Positions 1 through 7,717 of a stretch of 16,860 nucleotides of DNA are shown here, in pieces; positions within the stretch are counted from its first letter, which is position 1; the number at the start of each line of letters is the position of its first letter. A program made the translations under genes and the position numbers. Source of the DNA: Bacteroidota bacterium (GTDB lineage Bacteria; Bacteroidota; Bacteroidia; Bacteroidales; P3); assembly GCA_030540495.1 (NCBI GenBank), contig JAUNWC010000004.1, forward strand, positions 1-16,860. Reading direction: 5' to 3'. The notes under the pieces are model-generated. The model did not search any database and was not told the origin of the DNA. It saw nothing but the letters and a program-made list of their open reading frames with translations.

Positions 1-919
1 GCAGAAACTCCTTTTTGCCGAGTTTTTTCATAGTAGAAGCAGCCGCTACAAATCTACCTGAATTTCTTGAAACCTTAACACTATCGGAAGCCTTGCCTGA
101 AAACTTAAAATATCTGCTGTTTGTGAGTTTATCAACCTTTTTTACAGTAGATTTTGTGGCATTTTCCAATTTATGAGCTGCAGCTTCTCCTGTACCCTCA
201 TCATTCTGGTATGACTGCGATTCTGCAAGATAAGAAGTTCCTGTAGATACTGCTTTTGCAGTGCTTGTTGCTAATGTTCCGAATTTCCCTGTTGTATTCG
301 AATTATGTTTAACAGATTTATTTTTTACAGTAGATTCCGTAACGTCCGTATATTTGACATACTTACTGTATCGTACTGAATCACTAACAACACCCTCTGC
401 AGATGAATTTTCACTACTCTTATAAGCGTTATTTGCACTGTTGTTATTATTTGAAACAACAGCTTCGACCGTATGATTTCTGACAACTTGCGTTGTTTCG
501 CTATAATTTCCTGAATAATCTTCTCCTGCTAAGTCCTCATAATACTGCTGACTTATCGGAAGCTCATTACGCTGTTCTGAATCACTGGCATTAACTCTTG
601 TAGGTGAATTTTCACTACTCTTATAAGCGTTATTTGTACTGCTGTTCTGATGAGCAGTCTGTGTACCATTGTTTTTCCCGGAAACGTACAGAGGGATAGT
701 CAGTACACAGACAGTACCATAGACGTTATAATGCTCTTCATAAGCAGAATTACCATTATCCGTTGCGGATTTCTTCTTTTTTCGCAACAGTTCTCTCTCA
801 TAATATAACTCTACAGACTGTTGCGTATAGGTGGACTTGTCTTTATTGACAAGTCCACTTGCAACGTTTGTTTGATGTTCGTGTGCTCCTGACGGAGTAT
901 TTATTACACCATTACCCAT
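1..919 (-). CDS. N-terminal part of a conjugative-element protein, probably the CD1108-like cell-wall hydrolase (runs off the window)
   Basis: The frame opens at an ATG that shares its A with the virB4 stop codon (TAATG) and stays open for 306 codons to the window edge. A GGGGTGA ribosome site lies just upstream, inside virB4. The visible part is polar, rich in Ser, Thr, Asn and Lys, has no signal peptide or membrane helix, and carries a KKKK stretch at residues 47-50. It contains an imperfect internal repeat: NNAYKSSENS occurs at residues 96-105 and 163-172. A segment near residue 243 (GTGEAAAHKLEN) resembles the 'GTEAAHK' region I recall from CD1108-type mobile-element proteins. In related elements the gene after virB4 usually encodes an NlpC/P60 or CHAP peptidoglycan hydrolase that opens the wall for the channel. 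The catalytic domain would lie beyond the window, so the role is inferred from position and this weak resemblance. Confidence 0.6.
   Translation of the reverse strand, partial: MGNGVINTPSGAHEHQTNVASGLVNKDKSTYTQQSVELYYERELLRKKKKSATDNGNSAYEEHYNVYGTVCVLTIPLYVSGKNNGTQTAHQNSSTNNAYKSSENSPTRVNASDSEQRNELPISQQYYEDLAGEDYSGNYSETTQVVRNHTVEAVVSNNNNSANNAYKSSENSSAEGVVSDSVRYSKYVKYTDVTESTVKNKSVKHNSNTTGKFGTLATSTAKAVSTGTSYLAESQSYQNDEGTGEAAAHKLENATKSTVKKVDKLTNSRYFKFSGKASDSVKVSRNSGRFVAAASTMKKLGKKEFL
404..636 (-). repeat. In-frame direct repeat inside the partial hydrolase-like gene
   Basis: A 32-nt exact direct repeat occupies 404-435 and 605-636, exactly 201 nt (67 codons) apart. The similarity spreads outward: the 10 nt CTGAATCACT lie 18 nt before each copy on the plus strand, and a near-identical stretch follows. 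Both copies read NNAYKSSENS in the protein. A second 16-nt repeat, TTTTTTACAGTAGATT, lies at 138-153 and 321-336, also in frame (183 nt). These look like old internal duplications within a flexible linker rather than a mobile repeat. Confidence 0.8.
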
Positions 920-3435
920 TAACTCACCCCGGTTATTACCTCGTCGGGTTTTGTAGTAAGCACCTTATAGATACTTGTATCTGTAGGAAACTTATCCTCA
1001 AACGGCACAATATTTTTTCCTGCAACGATAAGACCGTGACCCTCAGAAGAGTTAGTTATGTAATTTAACTGTCTTTTTGATAAACCGAACAGATGACCAA
1101 GCTCCTGTCTGTCCGAAGCAGCATTGTTAAGCATAATAGCAAATTCAGTATTACTTAGAATACGTCTTGCTGTATCAGACAACAACAAATCCTCTACGTT
1201 CTGTGTAATACCTGTTGGAATTGCTCCCCATTTTCTTGCTCTTTTCCAAAGCTCAAAGAAAAATTGAGCCGAATAATCGTCCTGAAAGAAGAGATAGAAT
1301 TCATCAAAGTATAACCAAGTTCGGATTCCTTTTTCTCTGTTCTCTGTGATTTTATTCCAGATAAAGTCAAGGCAGATAAGCATACCGAGCTGCTTCATTT
1401 GCTTACCAAGGTCACGGACATCAAAACATATGATTCTGTTATTAAGGTCAACTGTACTGTTATGAGAGAAAAGATTAAGATTACCTGTAACATATCTCTC
1501 AAGCGATACCGCAAGTTCCTGAGCTTCTTTCTCCGGTTGATTTTTGAGAATCTGCCAGAAATCCGGAAAAGTAGGCATATTTTTACTTTTGTGAGAGAAG
1601 TACGGTAAATAGGTAAAATTAACACAACGGTCAATAATAGAAAGAGCAACCTGACTCAAGCCTTGCTTACCGCCTGCGATAAGCTGTATCATTGAAATAA
1701 TGAAATCAGATTTAAGCTGTACCGGATTATCTCGGTCAGCATAATTCTCATTTATGTCAAAAGGATTTATAAAATTATCAGATGATAAATTCAAAAATAC
1801 GTTTTGACCGCACAGCATTTGAGTTAATGGAGAATACTCTCTCTCTGGGTCAAGAATAATAATACTATCGTTAGTTGATAAATAAACGTCCAGTATTTCT
1901 CGTTTACAAGTAAATGATTTTCCTGAACCCGGAGTACCAAGAACAACACCATTCGGATTTTTTAAAGTTTTACGATTAAAAGATAAAACATTATGAGATT
2001 CTCTGTTAAGACCATAATAGATACCGCCCGGCTGAAATAACTCTTGTGTTGTAAAGGGGATAAACATTCCTGCAGAAGCAGATGTCAATGTTCTTGAAAC
2101 ATTATTTTCAAGCTGATTGTTTCCTATTAACAAGGAGCTGTTCAATCCCTCTTTTTGCAAAAGATTTGCAACTGAAATTTCACAGCCGTGCTGACGGCTT
2201 ACACCTCTGACACGTTCTATATTATCCTTGAGCTTGTCCTGAGAGTCAGCAATAACAGTAACAACTATAGTTGACTTAAACATCTTCATTCCTGCATTAT
2301 TAACTGCTTCTCTGAGTTCTTCTGCTTCATCAATACTGTACTGTAGCTCTCTCGGAATCATAGGAACATCGTGGTATTTAGCTGCTTTTCTGTTAATCTC
2401 CAAAACCCTTGTTTCCATCTTTGAAATCTGGCTATCTACCAAATCAAGGGCAGTAGCTTTATCTACGGAGTTCAAATGTAAATTGATTGACATTTGACAG
2501 TGTATATCAGATAAGTCTTTAATAAACCTGTCTGTAATACTTGACGGAAAATCCTTTATATACAACACACAGCCGTATAAATCATTAAACGTGAAATAAG
2601 AACGGTTAAAATCCAAGGAATCCGGTACAACATAATCCTTTGTTGTAAGATTACTGTACAAAAGATTAGAGTATTTGAAATTAAATGTATCGAATGGGTG
2701 AAAGAAATCATAAATACAAGACAGACGAGCACTGCCGGATAATTCTTCTGACCTGCAACCGAGATTTTTAAAATTCTGCTGAGTATCCGCAATCAGTCTA
2801 TTTACTTCTCTTCTTGCTACCTCATAGCTGTCAGCTTTAATTGTAAGGGTAATATACTTATCCGAAACGACATTGTTACTGCTATGTACAGACTGTTGTA
2901 AAAGTATTACATTTCTTTCTTTTCGCAGATTATTGAAATTATCTGCTTTAGTTTCAAGAAGCATAGATTTTCTAAAGGCTTCTTCGTTGATGAAACGATT
3001 AATTATACTTACCTGCACTTTTACGTCCGGACTGTAATATTCAAGAACCTCACAATACTTTTGAAAAATATCTAACTGGTCATCTTTGTTTGCACTCTGA
3101 TAGTTTATATCATCAAAACCTATAGTAACGCTGTATTTTCCGTCACCTAAATAACATAAACCGTTTTCATACATCAGCTCGTAGCCGATTGCGTTTTGAA
3201 TTGACTTAGCAGCTCTTTTTCTTTTTACAGTTTCATTTGTGGTTGCACCTACAAATTTTTCATTTTCCTTTTTCTTACTGTAAAACAGACTTCTTTTTAT
3301 AAGTTGCAAGTTGCTCTCTGATTTCTTTCCTTTTTTCTTTGAGCTGTTTTCTTGTTCCGACTGTATAACTGTAGGCTGTGTATTCATTTCTGGGGTTAGT
3401 TTTTCTGTCATTCCTGCTCCTGTTTCGTTTTCCAT
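919..3435 (-). CDS. virB4: VirB4-like conjugal transfer ATPase (CD1110 family type)
   Basis: This 838-residue protein is the ATPase that powers assembly and transport in the type IV secretion channel at the inner face of the membrane. The Walker A motif GTPGSGKS is at residues 500-507. The Walker B strand RTWLYFDEFYLFF is at 705-717, with Asp711-Glu712. A conserved TGITQNVEDLL segment follows at 741-751. The N-terminal region around residues 78-113 (IQNAIGYELMYENG, then FDDINYQ) is typical of the clostridial VirB4 family. The ATG start has AAGGAAGTG upstream with good spacing; a second ATG at residue 9 also has a GGAG nearby. The first 53 codons overlap the 3' end of prgI in another frame. 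The stop overlaps the next start as TAATG. Length and motifs indicate an intact gene. Confidence 0.96.
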   Translation of the reverse strand: MENETGAGMTEKLTPEMNTQPTVIQSEQENSSKKKGKKSESNLQLIKRSLFYSKKKENEKFVGATTNETVKRKRAAKSIQNAIGYELMYENGLCYLGDGKYSVTIGFDDINYQSANKDDQLDIFQKYCEVLEYYSPDVKVQVSIINRFINEEAFRKSMLLETKADNFNNLRKERNVILLQQSVHSSNNVVSDKYITLTIKADSYEVARREVNRLIADTQQNFKNLGCRSEELSGSARLSCIYDFFHPFDTFNFKYSNLLYSNLTTKDYVVPDSLDFNRSYFTFNDLYGCVLYIKDFPSSITDRFIKDLSDIHCQMSINLHLNSVDKATALDLVDSQISKMETRVLEINRKAAKYHDVPMIPRELQYSIDEAEELREAVNNAGMKMFKSTIVVTVIADSQDKLKDNIERVRGVSRQHGCEISVANLLQKEGLNSSLLIGNNQLENNVSRTLTSASAGMFIPFTTQELFQPGGIYYGLNRESHNVLSFNRKTLKNPNGVVLGTPGSGKSFTCKREILDVYLSTNDSIIILDPEREYSPLTQMLCGQNVFLNLSSDNFINPFDINENYADRDNPVQLKSDFIISMIQLIAGGKQGLSQVALSIIDRCVNFTYLPYFSHKSKNMPTFPDFWQILKNQPEKEAQELAVSLERYVTGNLNLFSHNSTVDLNNRIICFDVRDLGKQMKQLGMLICLDFIWNKITENREKGIRTWLYFDEFYLFFQDDYSAQFFFELWKRARKWGAIPTGITQNVEDLLLSDTARRILSNTEFAIMLNNAASDRQELGHLFGLSKRQLNYITNSSEGHGLIVAGKNIVPFEDKFPTDTSIYKVLTTKPDEVITGVS

Positions 3436-3766
3436 CAGTTTTCACTTCCTTTTCAAGGTAATCTGTTGCAACAATATTTATGCACGTTAGTTTACTGTTT
3501 TTGATATAGAAATTAAAAAGCAGTTTTACTAAATCAGTAAAACTTGTACCTTTATATTTAAAAAATCCGATAGCCATAATAGGTAATGCTACCGCTATAC
3601 AAATGTAGCCTGTTATTTCTACACCTATTTTCTCGTAAAGTAGAAAAAACAACGGTATAACTATTGCAAATGCAATGAGTACGCAAACAATTTGCTTTCC
3701 TGTCATACCGAAGAAAATTTTTCCCTCATACTCTGTAATTTCTTTATGTATTTTTGCTTCAAGCAT
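3275..3766 (-). CDS. prgI: PrgI family (VirB3-like) membrane protein of the conjugation channel
   Basis: This 163-residue protein begins MLEAKIHKEITEYEG and continues IFFGMTGKQIVCVLIAF, the characteristic PrgI entry into the first membrane helix. Two helices lie at about residues 24-44 and 50-68, followed by a cytoplasmic tail. PrgI proteins take the VirB3 position and normally sit directly before VirB4, as here. I chose the ATG at 3766 because AGGTG lies 7 nt upstream and the start overlaps the previous stop by 8 nt (ATGCTTGA). An in-frame upstream start at 3796 would lie deep in the previous gene. The odd part is the C-terminus: about 50 residues rich in Lys, Arg and Glu are read from DNA that also encodes the VirB4 N-terminus. 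Family members are usually shorter, so this tail may be an extension or the product of an old frameshift. Confidence 0.88.
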   Translation of the reverse strand: MLEAKIHKEITEYEGKIFFGMTGKQIVCVLIAFAIVIPLFFLLYEKIGVEITGYICIAVALPIMAIGFFKYKGTSFTDLVKLLFNFYIKNSKLTCINIVATDYLEKEVKTDGKRNRSRNDRKTNPRNEYTAYSYTVGTRKQLKEKRKEIREQLATYKKKSVLQ

Positions 3767-4082
3767 TATTTTCACCTCGCCCATAATCATCAACATAGGT
3801 AAAGTATTTTTTCATATTTTCAGAATCGTACACAACTGAAATATTATTTACGTAAGGTGGCACAAGATTAGGTTTAAAAGTATCTTCACTGAAAGTTCTT
3901 TTCATACACCCTCTGCCTGATGAACCTAAAGTCATATTCTTAACAGGACGATAAAAAATAGAAGAGTCAGAAAATATTATCTTTTTTTCCAACTCGGAAT
4001 ATTCTTTTTCAACGTCAACGCAAATAAGTTTATCGGTATCCATACTTTCAAAGGCAAATTTAAAAATATTTGTTTTTCTCAT
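3759..4082 (-). CDS. Unknown 107-residue soluble protein between VirB6 and PrgI genes
   Basis: I do not recognise this protein. It has no signal peptide or membrane helix, is of mixed charge, and carries two cysteines (in LICVDV and GRGCMK). It is probably cytoplasmic. The ATG has a good AAAGGAG ribosome site 10 nt upstream. Its stop overlaps the prgI start by 8 nt, so the two are probably translationally coupled. The start lies behind a 139-nt gap with two inverted repeats, one of which ends just before the ribosome site. Its place within the transfer operon suggests a role in the secretion channel or in this element's own regulation, but the sequence itself shows no function. Confidence 0.8.
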   Translation of the reverse strand: MRKTNIFKFAFESMDTDKLICVDVEKEYSELEKKIIFSDSSIFYRPVKNMTLGSSGRGCMKRTFSEDTFKPNLVPPYVNNISVVYDSENMKKYFTYVDDYGRGENNA

Positions 4083-4104
4083 AACTTGCTAACTCCTTTG
4101 GCAG

Positions 4105-4160
4105 TTTTTTCAATCTACAGCTTTCCGAGCAAGACACGGAAAGTCTGCAGATTGAAAAAT
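4105..4160 (-). promoter_or_regulatory. Long hairpin just upstream of the 107-residue gene
   Basis: CAATCTACAGCTTTCCG (4111-4127) pairs with CGGAAAGTCTGCAGATTG (4137-4154), with one mismatch and one bulge, around a 9-nt loop. Runs of T before and A after extend the stem to roughly 23 pairs. In the transcript it ends about 10 nt before the AAAGGAG ribosome site at 4094-4100. No run of U follows the stem in either direction, so it is not a standard terminator. It could control translation, mark RNA processing or be a DNA site. Confidence 0.6.
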
Positions 4161-4170
4161 AAGGTACTTT

Positions 4171-4228
4171 AATGTAATTCATAATTAAAATCGAGCACGT
4201 CGCCGGGAACTTAAAATTGAATTACATT
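4171..4228. repeat. Inverted repeat at the end of the VirB6-like gene
   Basis: AATGTAATTCA (4171-4181) is perfectly inverted as TGAATTACATT (4218-4228), 11 pairs with a 36-nt interior. The right arm covers the VirB6-like stop codon. The arms match those of the inverted repeat at 14727-14791 except for one pair that changes in a compensatory way (T-A here, C-G there). No U tract follows, so it is not an ordinary terminator. Confidence 0.6.
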
Positions 4229-5058
4229 GCGTGACATATTGATTTCGACCATTTTTGTGTTTGGAAAGACGTTACGAGTAGTAAGATAGCATTAAAAAGT
4301 AACGTCCATAGCATACTCCATATAGCTCCCCAATCATTTGTTGCCAACGTACCTAAACTGTTAATATTAAAGGTAAATATTAGATTAAATATCTTAATAA
4401 TAAGTAACAACAAAGCACCTTGTAAAGCTACTGCAAACAAGTTCTTTATAAAATTAGGAGCTACATTAAAATGCTTACTCAAACACGTTGACAATGGGAT
4501 AGGACTTACTGCCGTATAAACAAATAATTCTACATATCTTGCTGCGTATATTACCTCTACAAAGAGAAGAGCTATACAAGACAGAATTATGAATAATGCA
4601 CTTATTATAAAAAACGCAAGCTGTCCGAATATATCCCACCAATCAGGGAATGCACTGATTATGTTTTGTTTAAATTGTTCGAAATCTACAGAAGCTATAC
4701 TTTGTGAACCGATAAGAGAAGTTATGTTATCGCCTACTCCTACCACGAATGTACAAATCTGTGTACTGTTATCTACAACAATCTTACAGAGAATTAATTT
4801 AATGAGCACTTCAATAACAAGTCCTGTTCCCATAAATCCGGTAACATTGCCTACACGTTCAGATAATTGTGCAAACTCAAGCAGAGCAAATAAAGCAAGC
4901 AAAGAATAGCCAACAGGCTTAATTGCTGTTGCAAAAGTACCCATAACAGTAACTAAAGTTGATTCCGCACCAGCTCCGGCTGCTGATGTAAAAGTTGTAT
5001 CTAACGAAGTTAAACAGTCAAAGAACATTTCAAATAAAGCAATAATTTGGTCTTGCAT
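4222..5058 (-). CDS. VirB6/TrbL-like polytopic membrane protein (CD1112 family type)
   Basis: This 278-residue protein is almost entirely hydrophobic helices joined by short loops, with about six membrane segments. These include strong ones in YSLLALFALLEFAQ, FFIISALFIILSCIALLF and LLFNAILLLVTSF. It has no signal peptide. The clostridial VirB6/TrbL-like family has this size and layout and forms the membrane channel through which DNA passes. Supporting features are the early alanine-glycine-rich segment, the central AARYVELFVYTAVSPIPLST motif, and the position between the Maff2 gene and prgI. An AAGGAAGTGG ribosome site precedes the ATG. Only 14 nt separate it from the Maff2 gene upstream. The stop lies inside an inverted repeat. 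I am confident of the family by pattern and context; the exact helix number is an estimate. Confidence 0.9.
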   Translation of the reverse strand: MQDQIIALFEMFFDCLTSLDTTFTSAAGAGAESTLVTVMGTFATAIKPVGYSLLALFALLEFAQLSERVGNVTGFMGTGLVIEVLIKLILCKIVVDNSTQICTFVVGVGDNITSLIGSQSIASVDFEQFKQNIISAFPDWWDIFGQLAFFIISALFIILSCIALLFVEVIYAARYVELFVYTAVSPIPLSTCLSKHFNVAPNFIKNLFAVALQGALLLLIIKIFNLIFTFNINSLGTLATNDWGAIWSMLWTLLFNAILLLVTSFQTQKWSKSICHAM

Positions 5059-5072
5059 TTATTCCACTTCCT

Positions 5073-5273
5073 TTAAAATGTAATTGTAGATAAATAAACT
5101 CCTGCAGCTGTTATTAAAGCACCACCAACTACCTGCCAGATACCGGACTGTATCTGCGGAGCTTCTTTGTTTTTAAGTCCAAGACCGAGAATAACTACAC
5201 CTATTACAAGCCATATAGCACCGCCGGCTAATACTGCTCTCTGTACCAATCCCATAACTGCTGAAAAATCCAT
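5073..5273 (-). CDS. Maff2-family small membrane protein of conjugative elements
   Basis: This 66-residue protein has two hydrophobic helices, at about residues 10-32 and 43-62, separated by a short polar turn (KNKEAPQIQSG). This matches the small Maff2-type proteins found between virD4 and virB6 in clostridial elements. Its size, two-helix shape and position resemble VirB2-like pilin subunits, but that equivalence is inference. An AAGGAG ribosome site lies close upstream. The 95-nt gap before it holds an inverted repeat and a TATAAT sequence, so this gene may have its own promoter and be made in larger amounts than its neighbours, as a structural subunit would need. Confidence 0.9.
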   Translation of the reverse strand: MDFSAVMGLVQRAVLAGGAIWLVIGVVILGLGLKNKEAPQIQSGIWQVVGGALITAAGVYLSTITF

Positions 5274-5301
5274 TATATAAACACTCCTTGTTTTTAGAAT
5301 T

Positions 5302-5344
5302 ATTATATTTTACTATTTTTGTCACTTTAGAAGTAATGTGACAA
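5302..5344 (-). promoter_or_regulatory. Inverted repeat and possible -10 box before the Maff2 gene
   Basis: TTGTCAC (5319-5325) is perfectly inverted as GTGACAA (5338-5344) around a 12-nt loop. On the minus strand a TATAAT lies at 5307-5302, about 29 nt before the Maff2 ATG, leaving room for a short leader containing the AAGGAG site. No good -35 box is found at 16-18 nt spacing, so a promoter is only possible. The repeat could instead be an operator or an RNA stem that separates virD4 and downstream transcripts. Confidence 0.4.
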
Positions 5345-5368
5345 TAGAATTAAAATTATATAGTGTTT

Positions 5369-7144
5369 CTACACCGCTTCGTCAAGCTCTATAGAAACGA
5401 CCTGCTTTACATTTGAAAAGAAATCCTCTATCATCAATTCGTTTCTTCTGTTGAAATCGAATATTTCAGCTCCACCATCAGCTAAATACTTATAACGTGG
5501 GTGTTTCTCAAGAGGGAATTTCTTACTCTTAAATGGGTCAAGACCGGAAAGCATAACGATACACTCATCACCCGGTATTTTTTCCATTTCTGAGGGGTCA
5601 AGTAAATCACGTCCAAGGGTACTGTCCTGCAGACCGTAAGAACCGTGACTGCCTTTAGTTTCATTTGTTTGTCTTTGGTCAATTGTCATTTTACCGACAG
5701 ACTTTGAAACATATTCATTTGTTGATTGCTCTTTACCGCCCAGATACACAAAAGTATCACAGTTACCTACAATAGTTTTCCAATTGTTCTTATCCATAGC
5801 TTCAACCTGCGTTAAAGTCTGGAAGATAAGTATTATCGAGATACCGTAGGAACGCATTGTAGAAATATATCTCTGCAGATTAGGTATCTGACCGATATTA
5901 GCAATTTCATCACCGATTATCTGTATAGGAACAGATAATCTTCTTTTTTTCTGTTTCTTTGCTAAATTGTAGAAATGCTCAAGCATAAGCTGATAAAGAA
6001 TACATACTATAAAATTGAAAGTAGTATATGTTTCGGGAACTATCAAGAACAGAGCTGTTTTTTCCTGACCTATACGGTCAAGCTCTAACTCATCTTCTGA
6101 CATAAGCTCCCTTACTTCATCAATAGCAAATGGAGCAAGACGAACACCGAGAGAAACAAGAATACTCTTAGCAGTTTTACCGCTTGCGAGCTTAAAGACG
6201 TTATACATATAACAAGCAAGACAAGTTGGATTTTTTTCTGAAAGCTCTTGAAACATTACATCAAGAGGTGATACAAAATCCTCATCATCTTCACGAGCTG
6301 CTGCTACACTCATAAGGTCAAGAACTGAATTAATATTCTTATCCTCATTCCTGCACTCAGAAAGAATATAAGCAAAAAGAGCCGTTAACAATGCACGTTC
6401 GGCTTTCACCCAGAAATCATCTCCTGAATGAGCTGCTGCTTCGGCAGATGAAGTGTTAGCAATTAAGTTATCAACTACAATTAAAATATCTTTTTCGCTG
6501 TGTATGTAATTAAAAAAATTGAACTTATCAGACTTAGCCATTTCTTCAAGGTTTAATACTTTTATATTGTAGCCGCCCTGAACTGCAAGCATATTTCCGC
6601 ACTCTGCAAATAACTCACCTTTTGGGTCAGTGATTACAAAAGATGTATTCAATTGACAAATATTAGGCTTAGCTATAAAACGAGATTTACCTTTACCTGA
6701 ACCACCAATAACAACTACGTTTTTATTGCGATTATGTAAAGGATTCTTCATATGCGGAGCTAGACTTAGTTTTTCTGTTGCGGATAAAATAATGTTATTA
6801 TCCGGATTCTGACGGTCAATAAACGGTTTAATATCTTTCTTAGTTCCCCATCGAGCTGACCCGTGCTCTTTGCCTTGCATAAAATTTTTCTGCGTACTCC
6901 AATAGTAAAGAAATATCAAAACTACAGCAAGTACCGCAAAAATGCACGGTAGTATAACACCTTGCTCAAAAGATAGACGATAATCACCGGAAAAGAAATT
7001 ATCAAAGCCATAAATCAGACCACCAATTATATCTTGTCCGCACCCGGAAGATATATAGAGTTGTGCTAAGCGATTAGTTATCAGAAATGCAACAATAGAC
7101 AAGATAAACATTATGATAACTTCTGATTTTCTTACCTTTCTCAT
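5369..7144 (-). CDS. virD4: VirD4/TraG-like coupling ATPase (CD1115 family type)
   Basis: This 591-residue protein is the type IV coupling protein, which brings the relaxase-DNA complex to the membrane channel. Two N-terminal membrane helices lie at about residues 9-29 and 62-82. The nucleotide-binding motifs follow: Walker A GGSGKGKS at 147-154, the family-typical TDPKGEL at 172-178, and Walker B PIQIIGDEIANIG at 406-418 with Asp412-Glu413. The segment HSGDDFWVKAERALL (about 239-253) is also typical. Length is normal. The ATG overlaps the pcfB stop as ATGA, and no strong ribosome site lies within the usual distance, so translation is probably coupled to pcfB. A 95-nt gap follows before the Maff2 gene. 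Confidence 0.97.
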   Translation of the reverse strand: MRKVRKSEVIIMFILSIVAFLITNRLAQLYISSGCGQDIIGGLIYGFDNFFSGDYRLSFEQGVILPCIFAVLAVVLIFLYYWSTQKNFMQGKEHGSARWGTKKDIKPFIDRQNPDNNIILSATEKLSLAPHMKNPLHNRNKNVVVIGGSGKGKSRFIAKPNICQLNTSFVITDPKGELFAECGNMLAVQGGYNIKVLNLEEMAKSDKFNFFNYIHSEKDILIVVDNLIANTSSAEAAAHSGDDFWVKAERALLTALFAYILSECRNEDKNINSVLDLMSVAAAREDDEDFVSPLDVMFQELSEKNPTCLACYMYNVFKLASGKTAKSILVSLGVRLAPFAIDEVRELMSEDELELDRIGQEKTALFLIVPETYTTFNFIVCILYQLMLEHFYNLAKKQKKRRLSVPIQIIGDEIANIGQIPNLQRYISTMRSYGISIILIFQTLTQVEAMDKNNWKTIVGNCDTFVYLGGKEQSTNEYVSKSVGKMTIDQRQTNETKGSHGSYGLQDSTLGRDLLDPSEMEKIPGDECIVMLSGLDPFKSKKFPLEKHPRYKYLADGGAEIFDFNRRNELMIEDFFSNVKQVVSIELDEAV

Positions 7145-7704
7145 CTATCTTTTTCACGTCCTCTGTTTTTCTGCTTTTCCTGCTCTCTGTTTGCTTTTTC
7201 TTCTGCCTTTTCAGCATTATGTTTTTCAGCTTTCTTCTGTGCTTCCTCTTTCTGTTCAGAGAGAGGTTTTTTCTCTTCTTTATCAGATTTCTTATCATCA
7301 ACAGAACGGTCATCATTTTCATTTATGACCTGCTCAAAAGCTGCTGAAATAACTGCCGTATCAGTTGCTTTAAAAAACAAATTAAAATCTTTTGTTTGCT
7401 TGTTTTTAACAACTGAAAAATCAACACCGTATCCCTTGAGTAAAGCTGTCATTTTCTTTATATCTATATTTGTTACCGGAATACTATCCAATGCAACATT
7501 GTGCTTTGATAGATTTTGTATTGACTGCTTTCCTGATTGAAGTTCATTGGACGTTGATTTATTTACGTTATTTGCTTTAATTGAACTTTTGCTCAACACC
7601 TTATTCAAGCTTCTGATAGCAGCCAATATTACGTCTGCAGTTATCAGAGTTGCTTTAGATGTTGCCTGTAATAAAGTTTGAGCAGTTTCTTCTCCTACAC
7701 CCAT
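7141..7704 (-). CDS. pcfB: PcfB-family relaxosome accessory protein (DUF3801)
   Basis: This 187-residue protein begins GVGEETAQTLLQATSKATLITADVI, which matches the PcfB/DUF3801 start. The central segment around residues 80-105, MTALLKGYGVDFSVVKNK, fits the domain core. The last 55 residues are a highly charged Lys/Glu/Arg tail (EEKKPLSEQKEEAQKKAEK), likely a flexible or coiled-coil region. In pCF10, PcfB links the relaxase and DNA to the VirD4-type coupling protein, and here pcfB directly precedes virD4 with an ATGA overlap. A GAGGAGTG ribosome site precedes the ATG. No relaxase gene is visible in the window; it is probably elsewhere on the element. Confidence 0.88.
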   Translation of the reverse strand: MGVGEETAQTLLQATSKATLITADVILAAIRSLNKVLSKSSIKANNVNKSTSNELQSGKQSIQNLSKHNVALDSIPVTNIDIKKMTALLKGYGVDFSVVKNKQTKDFNLFFKATDTAVISAAFEQVINENDDRSVDDKKSDKEEKKPLSEQKEEAQKKAEKHNAEKAEEKANREQEKQKNRGREKDR

Positions 7705-7717
7705 AGAATTTCACTCC

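Noticed and set aside
404..636. Direct repeats as a CRISPR or transposon trace
   Set aside because: There are only two copies, both in frame within one coding sequence, with no spacer regularity, terminal repeats or transposase.
3767..3796. Upstream start for PrgI (extra 10 residues)
   Set aside because: It lacks a good ribosome site and would enlarge the overlap with the 107-residue gene. The ATG at 3766 has AGGTG at proper spacing and matches the family N-terminus.
4105..4160. Hairpin as a factor-independent terminator of the VirB6-like gene
   Set aside because: No U run follows the stem on either strand; the T run lies before it. The downstream prgI and virB4 genes also need continued transcription.
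4060..4182. 40-codon frame starting MNYIKVPYFS as a gene
   Set aside because: It has no ribosome site, unlike its neighbours, and overlaps both a hairpin and the start of the 107-residue gene. It is kept only as a remark in the findings.
7074..7322. Lys/Arg-rich 82-codon minus-strand frame across the pcfB/virD4 junction
   Set aside because: It is an out-of-frame reading of the charged pcfB tail and has no independent support.
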